Source: Malus domestica | Taxonomy: Eukaryota > Streptophyta > Magnoliopsida > Rosales > Rosaceae | Reading direction: 5' to 3' | Assembly (NCBI RefSeq): GCF_042453785.1 | Contig: NC_091674.1 | Span: 26,577,001 to 26,641,000 of the forward strand | Length of the DNA: 64,000 bases | Shown: positions 49,601-60,894 of the stretch, one piece after another | Numbering within the stretch: the stretch's first letter is position 1 | Layout: each line of letters opens with the position of its first letter | The notes under the pieces: generated by a model | The model's input: the letters and a program-made list of their open reading frames with translations, nothing else | What the model was told of the DNA's origin: nothing | Databases searched by the model: none | Program-made: the position numbers and the translations under genes

Positions 49601-51624
49601 AAAGGACACAGCGAAAATTTACCACAAAGCAGGCCTAATTAATAAGGCCTATCAATAAAATTCACATAAATATCTTAAAGATGCCAGGAAAAAACAAACT
49701 AGGCACATATCGTTTCAAGAGCCATAGGTAAACTCATCTTTTTTGGAGAAAAAAGAAAAGAAAAGAAAAAGGCTTTATCATGCGTAGGATAAAACTGGAA
49801 GTCAGCAGCATGTAGGTGATGGTAGAAGCTGCCTCCAACAAAGGTGTATTATATGATAAATCATAAATGTAATAATTTTGTCCCGTCGACACTTTGGAGT
49901 CCCACAAAAACTTCCATGACTGGCAATAAAATTCATGTACAAAGGATGACCTGATATATCTAATTTCTTCCAATGAAATCTACTTTCAGTATTTCAACTA
50001 AGCGTGAAAAGAAAAAAAGAGTAAAAGCTGGCTATTTCAGCCAACAAATAAAATTGAGTTGCGAAGCCATGTTGTTAGAAATTGGAAGATAATATATAAG
50101 CCAGCAACACGTGGGAAGATTACCAGTCCGCTTCCTGTGTGTCTACACAACCTTGAAGCATCACGGTAACGCTCTTCCTCAATCGCATTCTGCAAACATA
50201 CAACAGACCAGGTAAACAAACAGACATTGATGTGAGCAAGTACACAATTACAAAAGCATAAATGCTCAACTAACCTTCAATTGAGACATGATCTCAACAA
50301 CAGTGTCGTTTGATGTAGCTTCTGAAATAGACATTTTCAGTTTTGCAGCTTCCTGGAAATCTTCCTTCTCAATTGCATCTTCAAGTTGAAACTGCTTATA
50401 GCATCATGTCATAAAACATTAAAAAATAAAACGCTTTTAATTTGTATACGTGTGGTTATGTTCAGTTGTGTATGATTCTTTGTACTGGTACATGATTGTA
50501 TCCACAGTGAACAGACCCAAGCAACCGAGACTCCAGAAAAAATTACAATATTTGCACAGGTACATGGTTCAACTGAAAGTAACAAATGGCAGATGAAGCA
50601 AATTTTGTACCATCACTGACTGCCATTTGACAATTTAGAAACTTAAAAGAATTCCGTGAAACTTGCTAATATACCGAGAACAGGGGAACAGACTCTCCAA
50701 GTCTTCCCGAATTTCTCATGTAATTCAAACGATGCAAAGTAAATCTTAAATTTCTCAAGAACCAAGTTCCAAAATTTGTTTTAACGTTTTGCAACTGTCT
50801 TGAAACAAGGTCCAAAAGGGTGAATTATGTCCTATAAAACCCTGAGAAATGGTAGCAAAAGGCAGACAGATTTAAATAACTATAAAGCTCAAGGAAGAGA
50901 GAAACTGATGAGCATGATCAATGATAAATAATCATCAAAAGCTACGAATTTCAAATAAATTCAGCTTACTTTTGGATTTATGAACTTTGCAGTTCAACTA
51001 ATGGAGTAGTAAACATAAATAATATTCAGCAACTGGGAACTGTACATTGAAAAGTAACAGAATTCCAAATAAAATAAGAAACAATTATCCAAAACCAAAA
51101 GCGCTTCTTACTACGTTTGACATAACTTGATTCTGATCAAAGTACTTCTAGTAAAAGCTCTTATGAGCATAATTCTTCTAGAGAACTAGCATTTCTGCCC
51201 AAACAATACTACTGACAAAAACTGAAACTTCGATGCAATTAGCAACTGAGCAAAAAAGTACACAAAACCCACATACCTTGAGAACAGAGACGAAGCTCTC
51301 GGCCTGTTCGACCTCGGAGAAATGGCGGCTCCACCGATTCCAATCCCATTCCCAAGACGACCCAACACAGTCCTCACTGTATCTGTTGCTCTCACTGCAC
51401 CGGCAGCACAAATTCGAGCTCTTTCGACTCCTGCTACTACTCGAAGACGAAGAAGGTGAGAGCTTGGTCTGGACAGAGCAGCCCCAACTGAGAACAACGC
51501 TCAGATTTTTATTGGAAGTGTTGAATTTGGACTTGGTGTTGGGTAAGAAGCCGGAGCAGCAATTGGGTCCGAATTGAGGCAGGGGGATTGCTTGTCCCAC
51601 GCCCCACCCATTGGCCACCTCCAT
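46616..51624 (-). CDS. EX2: EXECUTER protein (chloroplast singlet-oxygen signalling), EX2-like
   Basis: Eleven exons: 51624-51277, 50391-50275, 50189-50124, 49576-49470, 49399-49318, 49226-48528, 48023-47897, 47815-47649, 47541-47467, 46949-46857, 46717-46616. All have GT-AG introns and the frames close, giving 660 residues (Arabidopsis EX1 684, EX2 651 as I recall). Residues 1 to about 80 are a Ser/Arg-rich chloroplast transit peptide. About 117-177 hold two UVR-like helical motifs ([33 protein letters not shown]). 178-240 are a conserved beta-rich part ([10 protein letters not shown]). 241-473 are a long, very acidic exon. The C-terminal part (about 474-660) is the singlet-oxygen-sensor (DUF3506) domain. 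EXECUTERs sit at thylakoid grana margins, are oxidised by singlet oxygen and cleared by FtsH, which triggers nuclear stress genes. I chose the MEVANGWG start, since the 45 residues upstream in frame look like 5' UTR. EX2 rather than EX1 rests on length and the KLCR neighbour, so it is tentative. Confidence 0.93.
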
Positions 51625-51779
51625 CTCTCTCGCTATCTCTCTCTGGTTTTCTCTCTTCCCCACAATTATCTGTGTTTTATTTTGTGGGGAATTAGAGAAA
51701 TGAATTATCGTCCGAGTTTTTGGTGTTGTCGTAGTTCGTGACGAAGATGAAGACTGCAAGAGATATATGGATAGATATC

Positions 51780-52269
51780 ATAGAATCGCCGCCTTAAATG
51801 TTTTTGCAATTACAGGCAACTCAGGCCCACAGACTTGTGGTTTTCTTATCAAAATTTTAAATCAAATTTATAAAATAATATATTATTTATATGAAATAAG
51901 TACGTTAATTGATACTTAACTAATAATTTAGCTATCAATTTTCATTTCATTTAATTTATAAGATTTGCTTATAAATTTAGTACCTAGCATTACCTCTCTT
52001 TTTGCATACGGAAGGGAATGTTTTTGTTCATCGCCATCAAGTAATGGGGATTTTGTTCTCCTTATTTATTATTGTTAATTGAGCGTAATTTTTGATATCT
52101 ATTCAGTGGATAAAGATAAATCCTAGAATTTTAACTTATCCTACTATAATAAATAGGATGTTGAGCAACGGGTTAAATTTTGGATAGATTTGTTTAGTCT
52201 TTTGTAAGCTTGTCATTAGATGAGTTGAAAACATGTTTCAATATGATAAAAATGTGCATCTTTCAACCC
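51780..52269. other. Intergenic, EXECUTER promoter side
   Basis: AT-rich; should include the EXECUTER promoter. No gene or clear element seen. Confidence 0.4.
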
Positions 52270-52492
52270 GAGGGAGGATCCTCGCCGAATCCTCTTTGTG
52301 AGGATCTCGATGATCCACACATTACATCCGTTTATCGTAAATTGTGTGGCAAAAAATTACAGTAAATTTTTTTATTTAAAATTGAATATAAATAGTACTT
52401 AATAAAAATTGTTCACACAATGTATAATGAACAGATATGATTGAAGAATCATCATAATCCTCACAAAAAAGATCTGACGAGGATCCTCTCTC
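52270..52492. mobile_element. Mutator-type MITE A, 223 bp
   Basis: Inverted ends of about 45 bp (gagggaggatcctcgccg; right arm inverse gagagaggatcctcgtcag), both continuing with tttgtgaggat and gatgat. The flanks tttcaaccc and tttctaccc are a 9-bp target duplication with one mismatch. Confidence 0.85.
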
Positions 52493-52572
52493 TTTCTACC
52501 CAAGAATCAATCTTTTGACCCACCCCACTTCTCTCTGCTGGTTGCCGCGTGTTAGATGTGCCAACAAGACAT

Positions 52573-52771
52573 GGGAAAGAGATCCATATGGATCACTTTC
52601 TCCTAATCCACCAAATCAATGAATTCATATAATTGAAATTTGATTCAACGGCTGATGTTATTATAACTTTTAAAATGGACTCTTATTTGTAACCGTTAGA
52701 TCAAATTTCAATGATACGAATCCACTGATTTAATAAATTAGAAGGAAATGATCCGGAGAGATCCCTCTCCC
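52573..52771. mobile_element. Foldback MITE B, about 199 bp
   Basis: Inverted arms of nearly 80 bp (gggaaagagatccatatgg; right inverse gggagagggatctctccgg), both with aaatcaatgaattc-like and attgaaatttgat words and then caacgg. The target duplication is not clean (agacat on both sides). Confidence 0.8.
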
Positions 52772-52940
52772 GAGACATACAGCGGTAATTGTTTGTCAAA
52801 ATCGGTTGAGTGGACTACAAATTAATAAATTATCACAAAAGTTAGGTTTACACACGTTCGATAAGACGGCTGCAAAAATACGCCACGTGTACTGCCACTT
52901 GGCTTGTAATCTCCACGAGGGCCAAGGACCCCCTTCAAAT

Positions 52941-53209
52941 GGATTTGAATTCTCGTCGGATCTTCAAATGGATTTGAATTCTTCTCGAATCTCCTTTCTG
53001 GAGGTTATAGGGATCAATGGACACGAACCGTTAATAAAAAATTGTACGGTCCAAATTAAATGTTTTTTATATTTTTTAAAGTAAAATAATTTCATTTTAT
53101 GTGAAAAATATAAAAAGAAAAAAAATTGCGATCGCATAATTTTTTATCAACGATCCGTATGCGTTGATCCCTAAGATCCCTAGGCAAGGGATCCAACGAG
53201 GATCCAATT
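52941..53209. mobile_element. Mutator-type MITE C, about 269 bp
   Basis: Ends ggatttgaattctcgtcgg and the inverse gaattggatcctcgttgg; both arms contain gggatcaa and gttaataaaaaatt / aattttttatcaac. The 11-bp direct repeat CCCCTTCAAAT lies on both sides (52930-52940 and 53210-53220), probably a 9-11 bp target duplication. The left arm carries a 30-bp internal duplication (caaatggatttgaattct twice). Confidence 0.85.
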
Positions 53210-53647
53210 CCCCTTCAAATAAATTAATCTTTCGAATGAGAAGAGAAAGAAAAGACTTGCATGAAACGGAAAATGCTAAAAGCGGCAGTGGCTTGAACCT
53301 ATCAGGCTTCGCCGTTCTTATATAGAATAGTATAGACTGGTTTTGTACACCGGCAACTTGGGGTCGCCATTTCATGCAAGCCCTCAAGAAGAGGAAAATT
53401 TCATGAAACAGAGGTAGCTGCATTGGTTAACCGATCATATCCAGTTCTCATATCCATGAATATGTACATCCATCATTACAATGAGAAACCATGGCAAAAA
53501 GCTTTAGACTTTCAGAAAGCAACAGCGATTGCAAAAGCATGCCGACCGATGGCGAGGTACACAGATCTATACCGTTAACGCCTTCCCTCAGCATATGGGT
53601 TAGAAAATTCAGTTAAAATTTAGAAAATGTAAACCAGGAAGGATCCC

Positions 53648-56645
53648 CTATTGTTGTTGCTGTGAGGGGAACTCGACAACGAAAATACGTTCAATGGAAG
53701 GGACCGGCCTTGGGCTCGAAAGATCCCGAGTAGATGAGAGAGCAATACCCCCTTCCTCAGAAGTTTCGAAAGACGTGTCTGCCTCAATGCCCGCACCTGC
53801 ATTTTCAGTACGAACTGGGCGGAATGCTCCCTGCAACCTCAACAAATGCCTCTGACTGTCAGGTCGGGTTCTCACGTACCGGTTGGCTGTCAACACACTG
53901 AGAGATGAACGCTCAGAGTCAGGACGGAGATTGGATATAGCACTAAGGTCGAGATTTGGGAAGACTGAGCAACGGCATCTGGGACATTTCACATTCAGTC
54001 GAAGCCACTCATCGATGCATTCTACATGAAAATTGTGAGCGCAAGGCAGGCCGCGAACCTGCAGAACTTCCTGTAAGAATCTGTTGTTGAACTTTGTAAT
54101 AACTGAGCCATTATCAGAAGGTAAAATATGTCCGGCAATCTGTTCATAGAATGGGGAGAGGTCGTCTGCATTGCTTAAACGATAAGCTATGCACTTGGTT
54201 CCTATTTTCTTAAAATTCTCTCTACATTTTACAGGGAGCCACAAAAGGGGTCCATTGATCCAATTCTTATATAAACAAAGATTTGACTTTTACCCGAGAA
54301 GCATGGAATAATTCAGATCAATGCGGTGTTTAAAGTAGGATAGATATTCATAAAAAATTTACCTCGTTGCCTACATGAAACTCTTCCAAGCAGATTGGAC
54401 ATTCACTGCAATCAGTTGGAACAGCCTTCAGTCTGAACTTTGGAAGCTCCTGAATGAGTGCTTCCACTGCTTCTCTCTGCAACACCAAGATAACAACGTC
54501 AACCATCAGAACTCAGAATTAAAGTATCAATAGTGAATTGACATAGACAACGAATAATTCACAATGGAAAAAAAGGACTGTCATTGAAGAGGTTAATTTT
54601 CCTTTTTAGTATGTCCCCTTATCACCAGTAAAGCACAACAATTAATAAACACTTTTATACTAGGCCTCTAAAGTCCAAGTGTGCTTGAACGTTTTGAGAC
54701 AGAGTAACGAGTATATATACACACAGGCATACATGTCAGCAACACCCACTAGAATCCCTAATCTCTATTTTCTAGACATTGCTTTTGCCAATGCTTTAAG
54801 CATAGAATTCATCCAAAATGCTACTGCTTAAATAGCTTGAGTAACTACTATCATGAATTCAACAAAACAGCCGCATATAATTTTTTTATAGTACACATAA
54901 TATGTTGTAAAAAGAGTGAAGATAACAATTAGACAAAACTGAACAAAGCTGTGAATCTAAGGGCAAGTAAGCAATTTCCTCAGCAGGAAAATTTTGGGGT
55001 GGGGGTTACCTGTGCTTGAGTCAAGTAAAGTCCAGGTTGGTATGCAGCAGTATCTTGGCCCATCCCTCTTGTTTCTTGACCGGCAGCTTCAAATGCCCAA
55101 TCTGGCACCCGAATCATATCAACCAAAACCTTAACAATGAGGAGAAATCATTACTAGGAATGATAGGAAGAAGTGGATCAACACAGAATAAAAGAGCTTT
55201 GAACGCTAATGTGCAATCAACAGCAAGTGGGAGTGTTACATAGTCAAAACAGCATTATCATATATTGTCTATCTGGTACAATAGCAATACTGGCATAAGC
55301 TAAATTGAGGAACAAAACACTAAGGGCATACATTCATAAATATTACAATAAGAGACATTTCCATGAAGGGGAAAAAGAACGTCTCAGGATTTACCCCATA
55401 TTCTGACACAGGAATCCCTTGTTGAGCACGCAATAAGTGTGCCTCTCTTCGTGTCAACCACTGAAATAGAGGGGTTCCAAAACGAGGATTAGAACATCAC
55501 AGATAGGGACCCAAAGCACCATATATATATATATGTTAAATAGAATGTCTGAATACGATGTTCAAATGAGCTCACATAGAATAAAGTCCTGGTTGAGTCT
55601 AAAAAATGGACAAGGACACAAAGCACCACTAACCTTCCCAAGCGACATGCAAGAAACGCAAAGTAGTGCACAGTAGCTAAAAAGCAACCAAATGAGAAAA
55701 CCCCATTTGTGACCATTTTCAGGCAACTGCAAGCATTAAAATGCATTAGCACCGCCACTATTGTTTAAACTTTAAACACCACTATTCTGCCAAGAACTAA
55801 GATATATAACTTACACAGTCCTTCGATTTTTGAAACCACAGCGTACCAATCACTGTCCAAGTCCAAAGAAATGGATAGAGCAACAGAGAAAGAATCGAAA
55901 GGACCACTACTCTTCCGCAGAAACGAGCATATCTTTGCTGCCACCCAAGATCCCTAATACCATAACAATTCGAAGGGGAAGAACACGGTTTTAGAACCAT
56001 TCAAACTACACAAATCGAACAAAGTACCAGGGAAACATTAACTAAGGGTATGGACTTACAAACTTCCCCACGGTTTTAGAACCATTCAAACTACACAAAT
56101 CGAAAAAAGTACAAAGGAAACATTAACTAAAGATATGGACTTACAAACCCATTCCAGAGGCAAGCCCATTATCCACAAACATCAGCATCCGAAAAACAAA
56201 CACAGTAGTGTAATCAACCTGACATTAAAGCCAAACACATATCTAAACAATCCCATATCAAAATTGCTGGGAATTTCTGGGAATTCAGATAATATATATA
56301 TACCTACCACAATCCATATGTGCAACGGGAATGTACAAGTATGGTACCGCTTCCAATTCATTGCAACAATCACTCTGTTATCCAAACCGTTAAAGAAAAC
56401 GAACAATTGGGAAAATTGGGATTCCAATACGAAATTAGAAACCCAAATTTAGATAAAATTAAAGGATACACACTCGTCGCGAGCATCGACAAGAAGAACC
56501 CATCGTACCTGCAGGTGCAAAACAATCGAAAATTCGACTTCAAAATCCTTAAAACCCACACGCAGTAATCGAGAGGCGGGTGGAAACAAAGAAGGAAAGA
56601 AAGACAGATGAGTTACCACTTGAAATCGACGCCTCGGATGGCCAT
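53648..56645 (-). CDS. SIS3: SIS3-like RING-H2 E3 ubiquitin ligase, membrane-anchored
   Basis: Ten exons: 56645-56617, 56508-56470, 56374-56308, 56218-56145, 55953-55815, 55726-55634, 55460-55395, 55129-55010, 54476-54363, 54058-53648. These give 383 residues. The start MAIRGVDFKWYDGFFLSMLAT matches the start of Arabidopsis SUGAR-INSENSITIVE 3 as I recall it. Hydrophobic spans lie at about 12-28, 36-60, 81-105 and 124-143, so it is a multi-span endomembrane protein with its tail in the cytosol. The RING-H2 finger at 235-275 has all eight ligands (C235, C238, C253, H255, H258, C261, C272, C275) and the Trp265 that contacts E2 enzymes. SIS3 is an E3 ligase that promotes the growth-arrest response to high sugar in seedlings. 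Intron 2 is of the U12 type, and intron 4 contains a duplicated donor; see findings. The C-terminal tail (after about 280) is Ser/Arg-rich and slightly longer than in Arabidopsis (358 aa). Confidence 0.94.
55984..56148. repeat. Tandem duplication, period 85 bp, over the exon 4/intron 4 junction of the SIS3-like gene
   Basis: The block cacggttttagaaccattca ... atggacttacaaac occurs at 55984-56063 and again at 56069-56148, with about seven differences. The right copy covers the true donor of intron 4 (exon end 56145). The left copy carries an identical minus-strand core, gtttgtaagtccata, 85 bp further into the intron. Confidence 0.9.
56375..56469 (-). other. U12-type (minor spliceosome) intron in the SIS3-like gene
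   Basis: On the minus strand the 95-bp intron starts GTATCCTTTAA, a perfect U12 donor, and ends GGATAACAG. The branch motif TTCTTTAAC (56397-56389) ends about 15 nt before the acceptor, the tight spacing that minor-class introns need. Only this donor restores the reading frame (ATS-V|V-IVAMNW). The nearby U2-like GT dinucleotides would shift it. Confidence 0.88.
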
Positions 56646-56957
56646 GGCGGAGGACAAGCTGTGCGGAAGAACGCTACGCAGAGGACGGCGAATTCCAAGA
56701 TCCGACGGTGGTCATTTGAAGAGAGAAATGCTTGCAAGTTTGCGTACGAAGAGACTGAGATGGGAGGAGGGAGATTCCGGACGGGACAAAGCTGGCGAGC
56801 AAGAAAGAGACCGATGAGAGAGAGACAGATAGAGAGAGCGTATGAAGCGGTGAGAGTGACAGTGAGGGGGATCGACTTGTGCTGTGACTGTGACAAAAGC
56901 TGACTTTCTTCCAACTATCATATCCGCACGCGCCTAAATTTTCAGAGTTTTTATTTA

Positions 56958-57110
56958 GGGATAGGATTTTTTCCCCTCTTTTTTTTCCCTCTCCTCCTAT
57001 TTCAACAGGCCGCGTCAATATTTTATATTAATTTTTTATAACAATAGAAATGCGAAATAAGAGAAGATGAGAGGAGGAAATGGAAAGAGAATGGAAGAAA
57101 ATCCTAATTC
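56958..57110. mobile_element. Mutator-type MITE, 153 bp
   Basis: Ends gggataggatttt and the inverse gaattaggatttt, with cctctcctcctatttc against gaggaggaaatg inside. The 9-bp direct repeat TTTTATTTA lies exactly on both sides (56949-56957 and 57111-57119). It sits about 310 bp upstream of the SIS3 start codon. Related in style (gaggagga, ttttatatt core) to the element at 45815. Confidence 0.9.
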
Positions 57111-57802
57111 TTTTATTTATTATAAGAGAAACGATGGTGATTTTATTTACGAAAGCATATAATCTTTGTCATGGAATCTCCGAAGCTCCTCAACAAACTA
57201 TTGAAAACTAGAAGTTAAAGCCAACTTGACCAATCCTATGCACCGTTATATTGGCGCATTTACGAACATGTCACACTCGTGAGGCTTCAAAACCTTGCAA
57301 ACTAGCTTTAACGTCCTCAATCAATAAATCAAAGGCGGAAGAACCATTGTGAGGGCTGCCAATAGAATGAACCACCTACAATTCATCACTCTCTGGAGTC
57401 ATACATTGCCAGTTATGCTGCGAAGCATGCCACACTCCATCACGAGCGGCTAGAGCCTCATATTTTTTGTTATAACTTTGTGTAAGGATAATGCTAGAAA
57501 GACCACATTTATAAGACTAATGCTAGGAAGACTAAATTATAAACTAAATTTGCAACCTAAATTATGTGGCATTTTGACATATTTTCATGTTTTGCTCTCC
57601 ACCCGATATGTCAAATTAAACTATTATTTAAAACAATTTTTTTCTTAATTTCTATCTTATACTTTAAATTTTACATATAAATAATTCATAATAAAAGTCA
57701 TATTAATTAATACTAATACAAATAATCTAACAAAATACAACCGCTTATTTGAAAATAGAAGAAATAAAAATCCAACTCAATAATCATCACCTCTAAGAAT
57801 TT

Positions 57803-58159
57803 TCATTTTAAGTTGGGAATAATATAGTTGTCCCTGATCACCCATCTCCTTCGAAATTGAGTTGGAGAGTACATTGGATGTTCAGCAAAATAATCATTAT
57901 AGAGTCTTTGGTGCCCATCAAGTCGTCTTCTATTGATATATGCATGACCGTTTATGGAACCACGACGTTTTCTCATTCCTGTCTCCATGTTCTCTTGTTC
58001 ATTTTGTAAAGCAACCAATTCCAGCCTTTCCAGTTCTTCATCAGACTCAGAATTAACAATACTCCAAAAGTGCTCCTCTGCTGAATCAGAAGATGAGTCT
58101 GAAAAAATTTGGGGCATGTTCACAAAATAACGAAGGATATCTATTGAAGAACGAATCAC
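57803..58159 (-). pseudogene. N-terminal fragment of a PIF/Harbinger-type transposase
   Basis: The frame encodes an acidic start (SDSSSDSAEEHF), then RKRRGSINGHAYINRRR and GHQRLYNDYFAEHPMYS, and ends PTQFRRRWVIRDN. The motif of basic residues, 'DYF-E-P-Y' and 'FRRR' is typical of the N-terminus of plant HARBI1/ALP1-like proteins. The catalytic DDE domain that should follow is absent: the frame stops at 118 residues and only AT-rich sequence follows. It is a remnant and cannot cut DNA. Confidence 0.75.
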
Positions 58160-58182
58160 TGTATTTTACAAAGTAGCAACAT

Positions 58183-58350
58183 TACTTAAATTGAAACAAA
58201 TTTGCCGATTAAAAAAAGAAGAAATAGGTAGTGTTTTAAACGAACTCTACCGTTCAACAATCAATTGCTTAAATTGAAACAAATTTGCTGATTAAAAAAG
58301 AAGAAATAGGTAGTGTTTTAAACCAACTCTACCGTTCAATAATCAAATAA
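58183..58350. repeat. Tandem duplication, period 83 bp
   Basis: The block cttaaattgaaacaaatttg ... tctaccgttcaa(c/t)aatcaa lies at 58185 and 58268, with few differences. It is inside the Harbinger-like element, upstream of the transposase fragment. Confidence 0.85.
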
Positions 58351-58707
58351 TATTAATAAAAGACATTTAATAATTAGTAAAAGAATTTGAAGCTGTCAAA
58401 TTTGACAGTAAGCCCCTTTGTTGCCATTCTATATCATGCCACATAAGATTTGACATTTCGGTTGGAAACAATTAGTGGCTATCTTTTTTTTACTGTTATA
58501 GCTTATGTGGACAATTTGGCATCTCCTTTGAAGATGTTCTTACCTTTACTCAATTTATAAGCTAAATTTACAAACCAAATGATGTATTACTAATAAGAAA
58601 CAAATACGTTAATTAACACTTAATTAATAATCAAATCATCTACAACCACATCATTTGGTTCGTAAATCTGATTTAAATTTTGATCTCCTAACATAACCCT
58701 TGTGTAA

Positions 58708-59008
58708 AATAATAATTTATATGTTATTCATGCAAAAGTCAAACAATGTATAATTTTGTAACCACTAAAAGCCTTTTAAATATCACAAAAGCACCCCATG
58801 CCTACGCATTCGGCATTGAGCTTCTTCAATCCTACCTCTCCAGCAACAGAAAACTCTAGTTGTAGACAACAAATAATGTACATCTCATTGTGTAAGCAGC
58901 TTTGGATCGTGCTTTCATACTTGCTTTCAGTTTCCATTTTGGCACTCTGTATATTGTTGAAAGGCCTGAAGAAACATTGAGTAACAAAAACCCTTAGAAC
59001 TTGGATTT
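58708..59008. other. Intergenic, nothing recognised
   Basis: AT-rich; the plus-strand frame 58798-58980 shows no recognisable domain. Confidence 0.4.
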
Positions 59009-59009
59009 A

Positions 59010-59057
59010 ATCAAGGAAGTTTTAATGAAACACTCCTGATACTGTTCACTTTTAACG
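59010..59057. mobile_element. MITE copy 5, cut by an LTR retrotransposon
   Basis: The left third of the five-copy family is present (aaggaagttttaatgaaaca, then tactgttcacttttaacg). It breaks off exactly where the LTR starts at 59058. The remaining part should reappear beyond the right end of the window after the other LTR. Confidence 0.8.
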
Positions 59058-59628
59058 TGTTGACCCTAGAAACTACCAAGCCTACGTGGCGCGCAGGCCG
59101 AGTAATCTATGAGCTAACTACGTCCTTCGGTGAATGCGGGGCGTGCCAACTCGTCGGCCGAGCTCGGCCGAGGAGTAAATTTTGTTGATGTTGCGTTGGG
59201 TGCGCGGCTGACTTCTGCGTCTTACGATTGTGGCCGAGAAAGGAACACGTCTCGACCTCTTGGGCTCTCAAACCTGAAGGCAAGGTTACTATTCTTACGA
59301 AGTTCACGAGTCGTCGTCGTCGGATTCAGTCACAGTGATGTTATTCGTCAGAGTAAACTCACGCCGAATCGACACCAGAGTGTAAGGGCACAAATACTCA
59401 AAGCAAATATAAGTTTTAATGGTGAACGTGGTTCGGCCGTCCGAATGCCGAACTCTAAATCCCACTTGGGAATATCCAATCATAAAATAACTCGGCGAGT
59501 AAAGCGCCGAGCTCGATATACCGTAACACCTCACTTCGCCGAGAAGGCTAATGAGATGACCTCAATCAATAAGGATCCGGAAATCCTCCTCGACCGAGAC
59601 TTGGATAAGTAATCAACTGTTCTCGCCG

Positions 59629-59846
59629 CAGTGCTGTTGATGCCAACGGAAGATACTGCGAGATCGACTGATTCTACGGTGACAGAGCTATCTATGCCGA
59701 CTTAAGATATCACCGGTTGCTTCCACAGTGCTGTTGATGCCAACGGAAGATACTGCGAGATCGACTGATTCTACGGTGACAGAGCTATCTATGCCGACTT
59801 AAGATATCACCGGTTGCTTCCACAGTGCTGTTGATGCCAACGGAAG
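59629..59846. repeat. 97-bp tandem repeat inside the LTR
   Basis: The unit begins cagtgctgttgatgccaacg and recurs at 59629, 59726 and 59823 (the last partial), essentially identical. Located in the transcribed part of the LTR (R/U5 on the minus strand). Repeat length is likely to vary between copies of the element. Confidence 0.9.
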
Positions 59847-60733
59847 ATGTGTCAGCGAAAAAGAAAGAAAAAATCTCAAGTTGTTGAGAGTTTGCGCAGG
59901 GCAGTTTTGTATTGATTTGCAGGGGGTTTGAATGATGCGCAGTCTCTTCTATTTATAGCAACGGCCCCCCCAAGGTCGAGTTAAAAACCTACTCGGACTA
60001 GGTCTTCTTCTCCTGATCAGTACCAACTCGACCAATCCTACTTTCACTAGGATTGTGAACCTAGTCCTTAACCGAGCCGGATTCGCTTCCGGGTCTTGCC
60101 GAGACTCCTCATTGCATTAGGACTCGACTTCTTACGTTATGACCTAGCCGACCTAGGTTTGGAGGCCCACGTACTAAACGATCCATGGTATTCTTGTCGC
60201 AAGGCCTTCCGGGCCGAGAATGATTCTATAATCGGCCCAAACTATTATTTTGGGCCCAAACATTGCCCCCTCGCTTCTGAGGTCCTCGGCCTGAATTCGT
60301 TGGCCGAGGTTCGGCCTTGAAGAAGCGAATGTAATCCTCAGAACCCTAGTGTTCTATTTCCAAGGCGCATTTATTGAGCACGATTGCACGATCTTGATCC
60401 TGCTAACCAACTCGCCACGTGGCGTCTTCTAACACGACCAAACCCCAATAATGACGTCTAAGGCGTGCGGCCACCTGAACCGTCGTGCCATCATGACCTT
60501 ATGGCTGAACCTAGCCACTCTACCTCAATCCGCGAGCCGCTTGTCATCGTGCAGACGTCGAAACGTCTTTCGCCATTAATCTCGCCATCACATGTAATCG
60601 TGCGCCCCCAAAATCTGAGACCCTCGGTCTTCTCAACTGCATTTCCCAAATGTTCATCATGATTAGCGATTCCTTCGGTCGATTTTGCCCTTTGTTTTTT
60701 AAATTCGAACGATTGCCTTTCCTTCCAAAATCC

Positions 60734-60741
60734 TATAAATA
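60734..60741 (+). promoter_or_regulatory. TATA box of the antisense PMD gene
   Basis: TATAAATA on the plus strand, followed about 30 bp later by CA-containing candidate start sites and a 5' leader of about 130 nt before the ATG at 60895. It is separate from the LTR promoter, which points the other way. Confidence 0.6.
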
Positions 60742-60894
60742 CTGAGAATCCCTCATTCATACTTTACGCTTTCAAAATCTCTCTGAAATTTCTTGCCTTT
60801 GTTTTCCAGCGCAGTTCTTTTCCAGGTCTTCGTCTCCAAATCCCCCAACTCAGGAAAAAAAACATTTTCCACCGTACCTTTTAAACTTCCTACA

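Larger units (their letters stand above)
57486..58699. mobile_element. Decayed PIF/Harbinger-like element, about 1.2 kb
   Basis: Inverted ends (ggataatgctag; right inverse gggttatgttaggag), flanked exactly by the 8-bp repeat TTGTGTAA (57478-57485 and 58700-58707). A second, better-matching left end begins near 57519 (actaatgctaggaagac). Inside is the minus-strand transposase fragment at 57803-58159. The right part (about 58530-58699) is nearly the same sequence as the MITE at 4603. An 8-bp duplication is odd for PIF/Harbinger (usually TWA), so the class call rests on the protein. Confidence 0.6.

Noticed and set aside
56549-56914. 121-residue minus-strand frame over the SIS3-like first exon
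   Set aside because: It starts at a non-ATG codon and runs out of frame across the true start; the SIS3-like exon 1 in the other frame matches the family and splices.
59130-59612. 160-residue plus-strand frame
   Set aside because: It lies wholly within the LTR of the right-hand element, has no domain, and is antisense to the LTR transcript.
59629-59846. CRISPR-like array
   Set aside because: It is a simple 97-bp tandem repeat with no unique spacers, inside a plant LTR. The leader array at 24719 has degenerate repeats and no cas genes.
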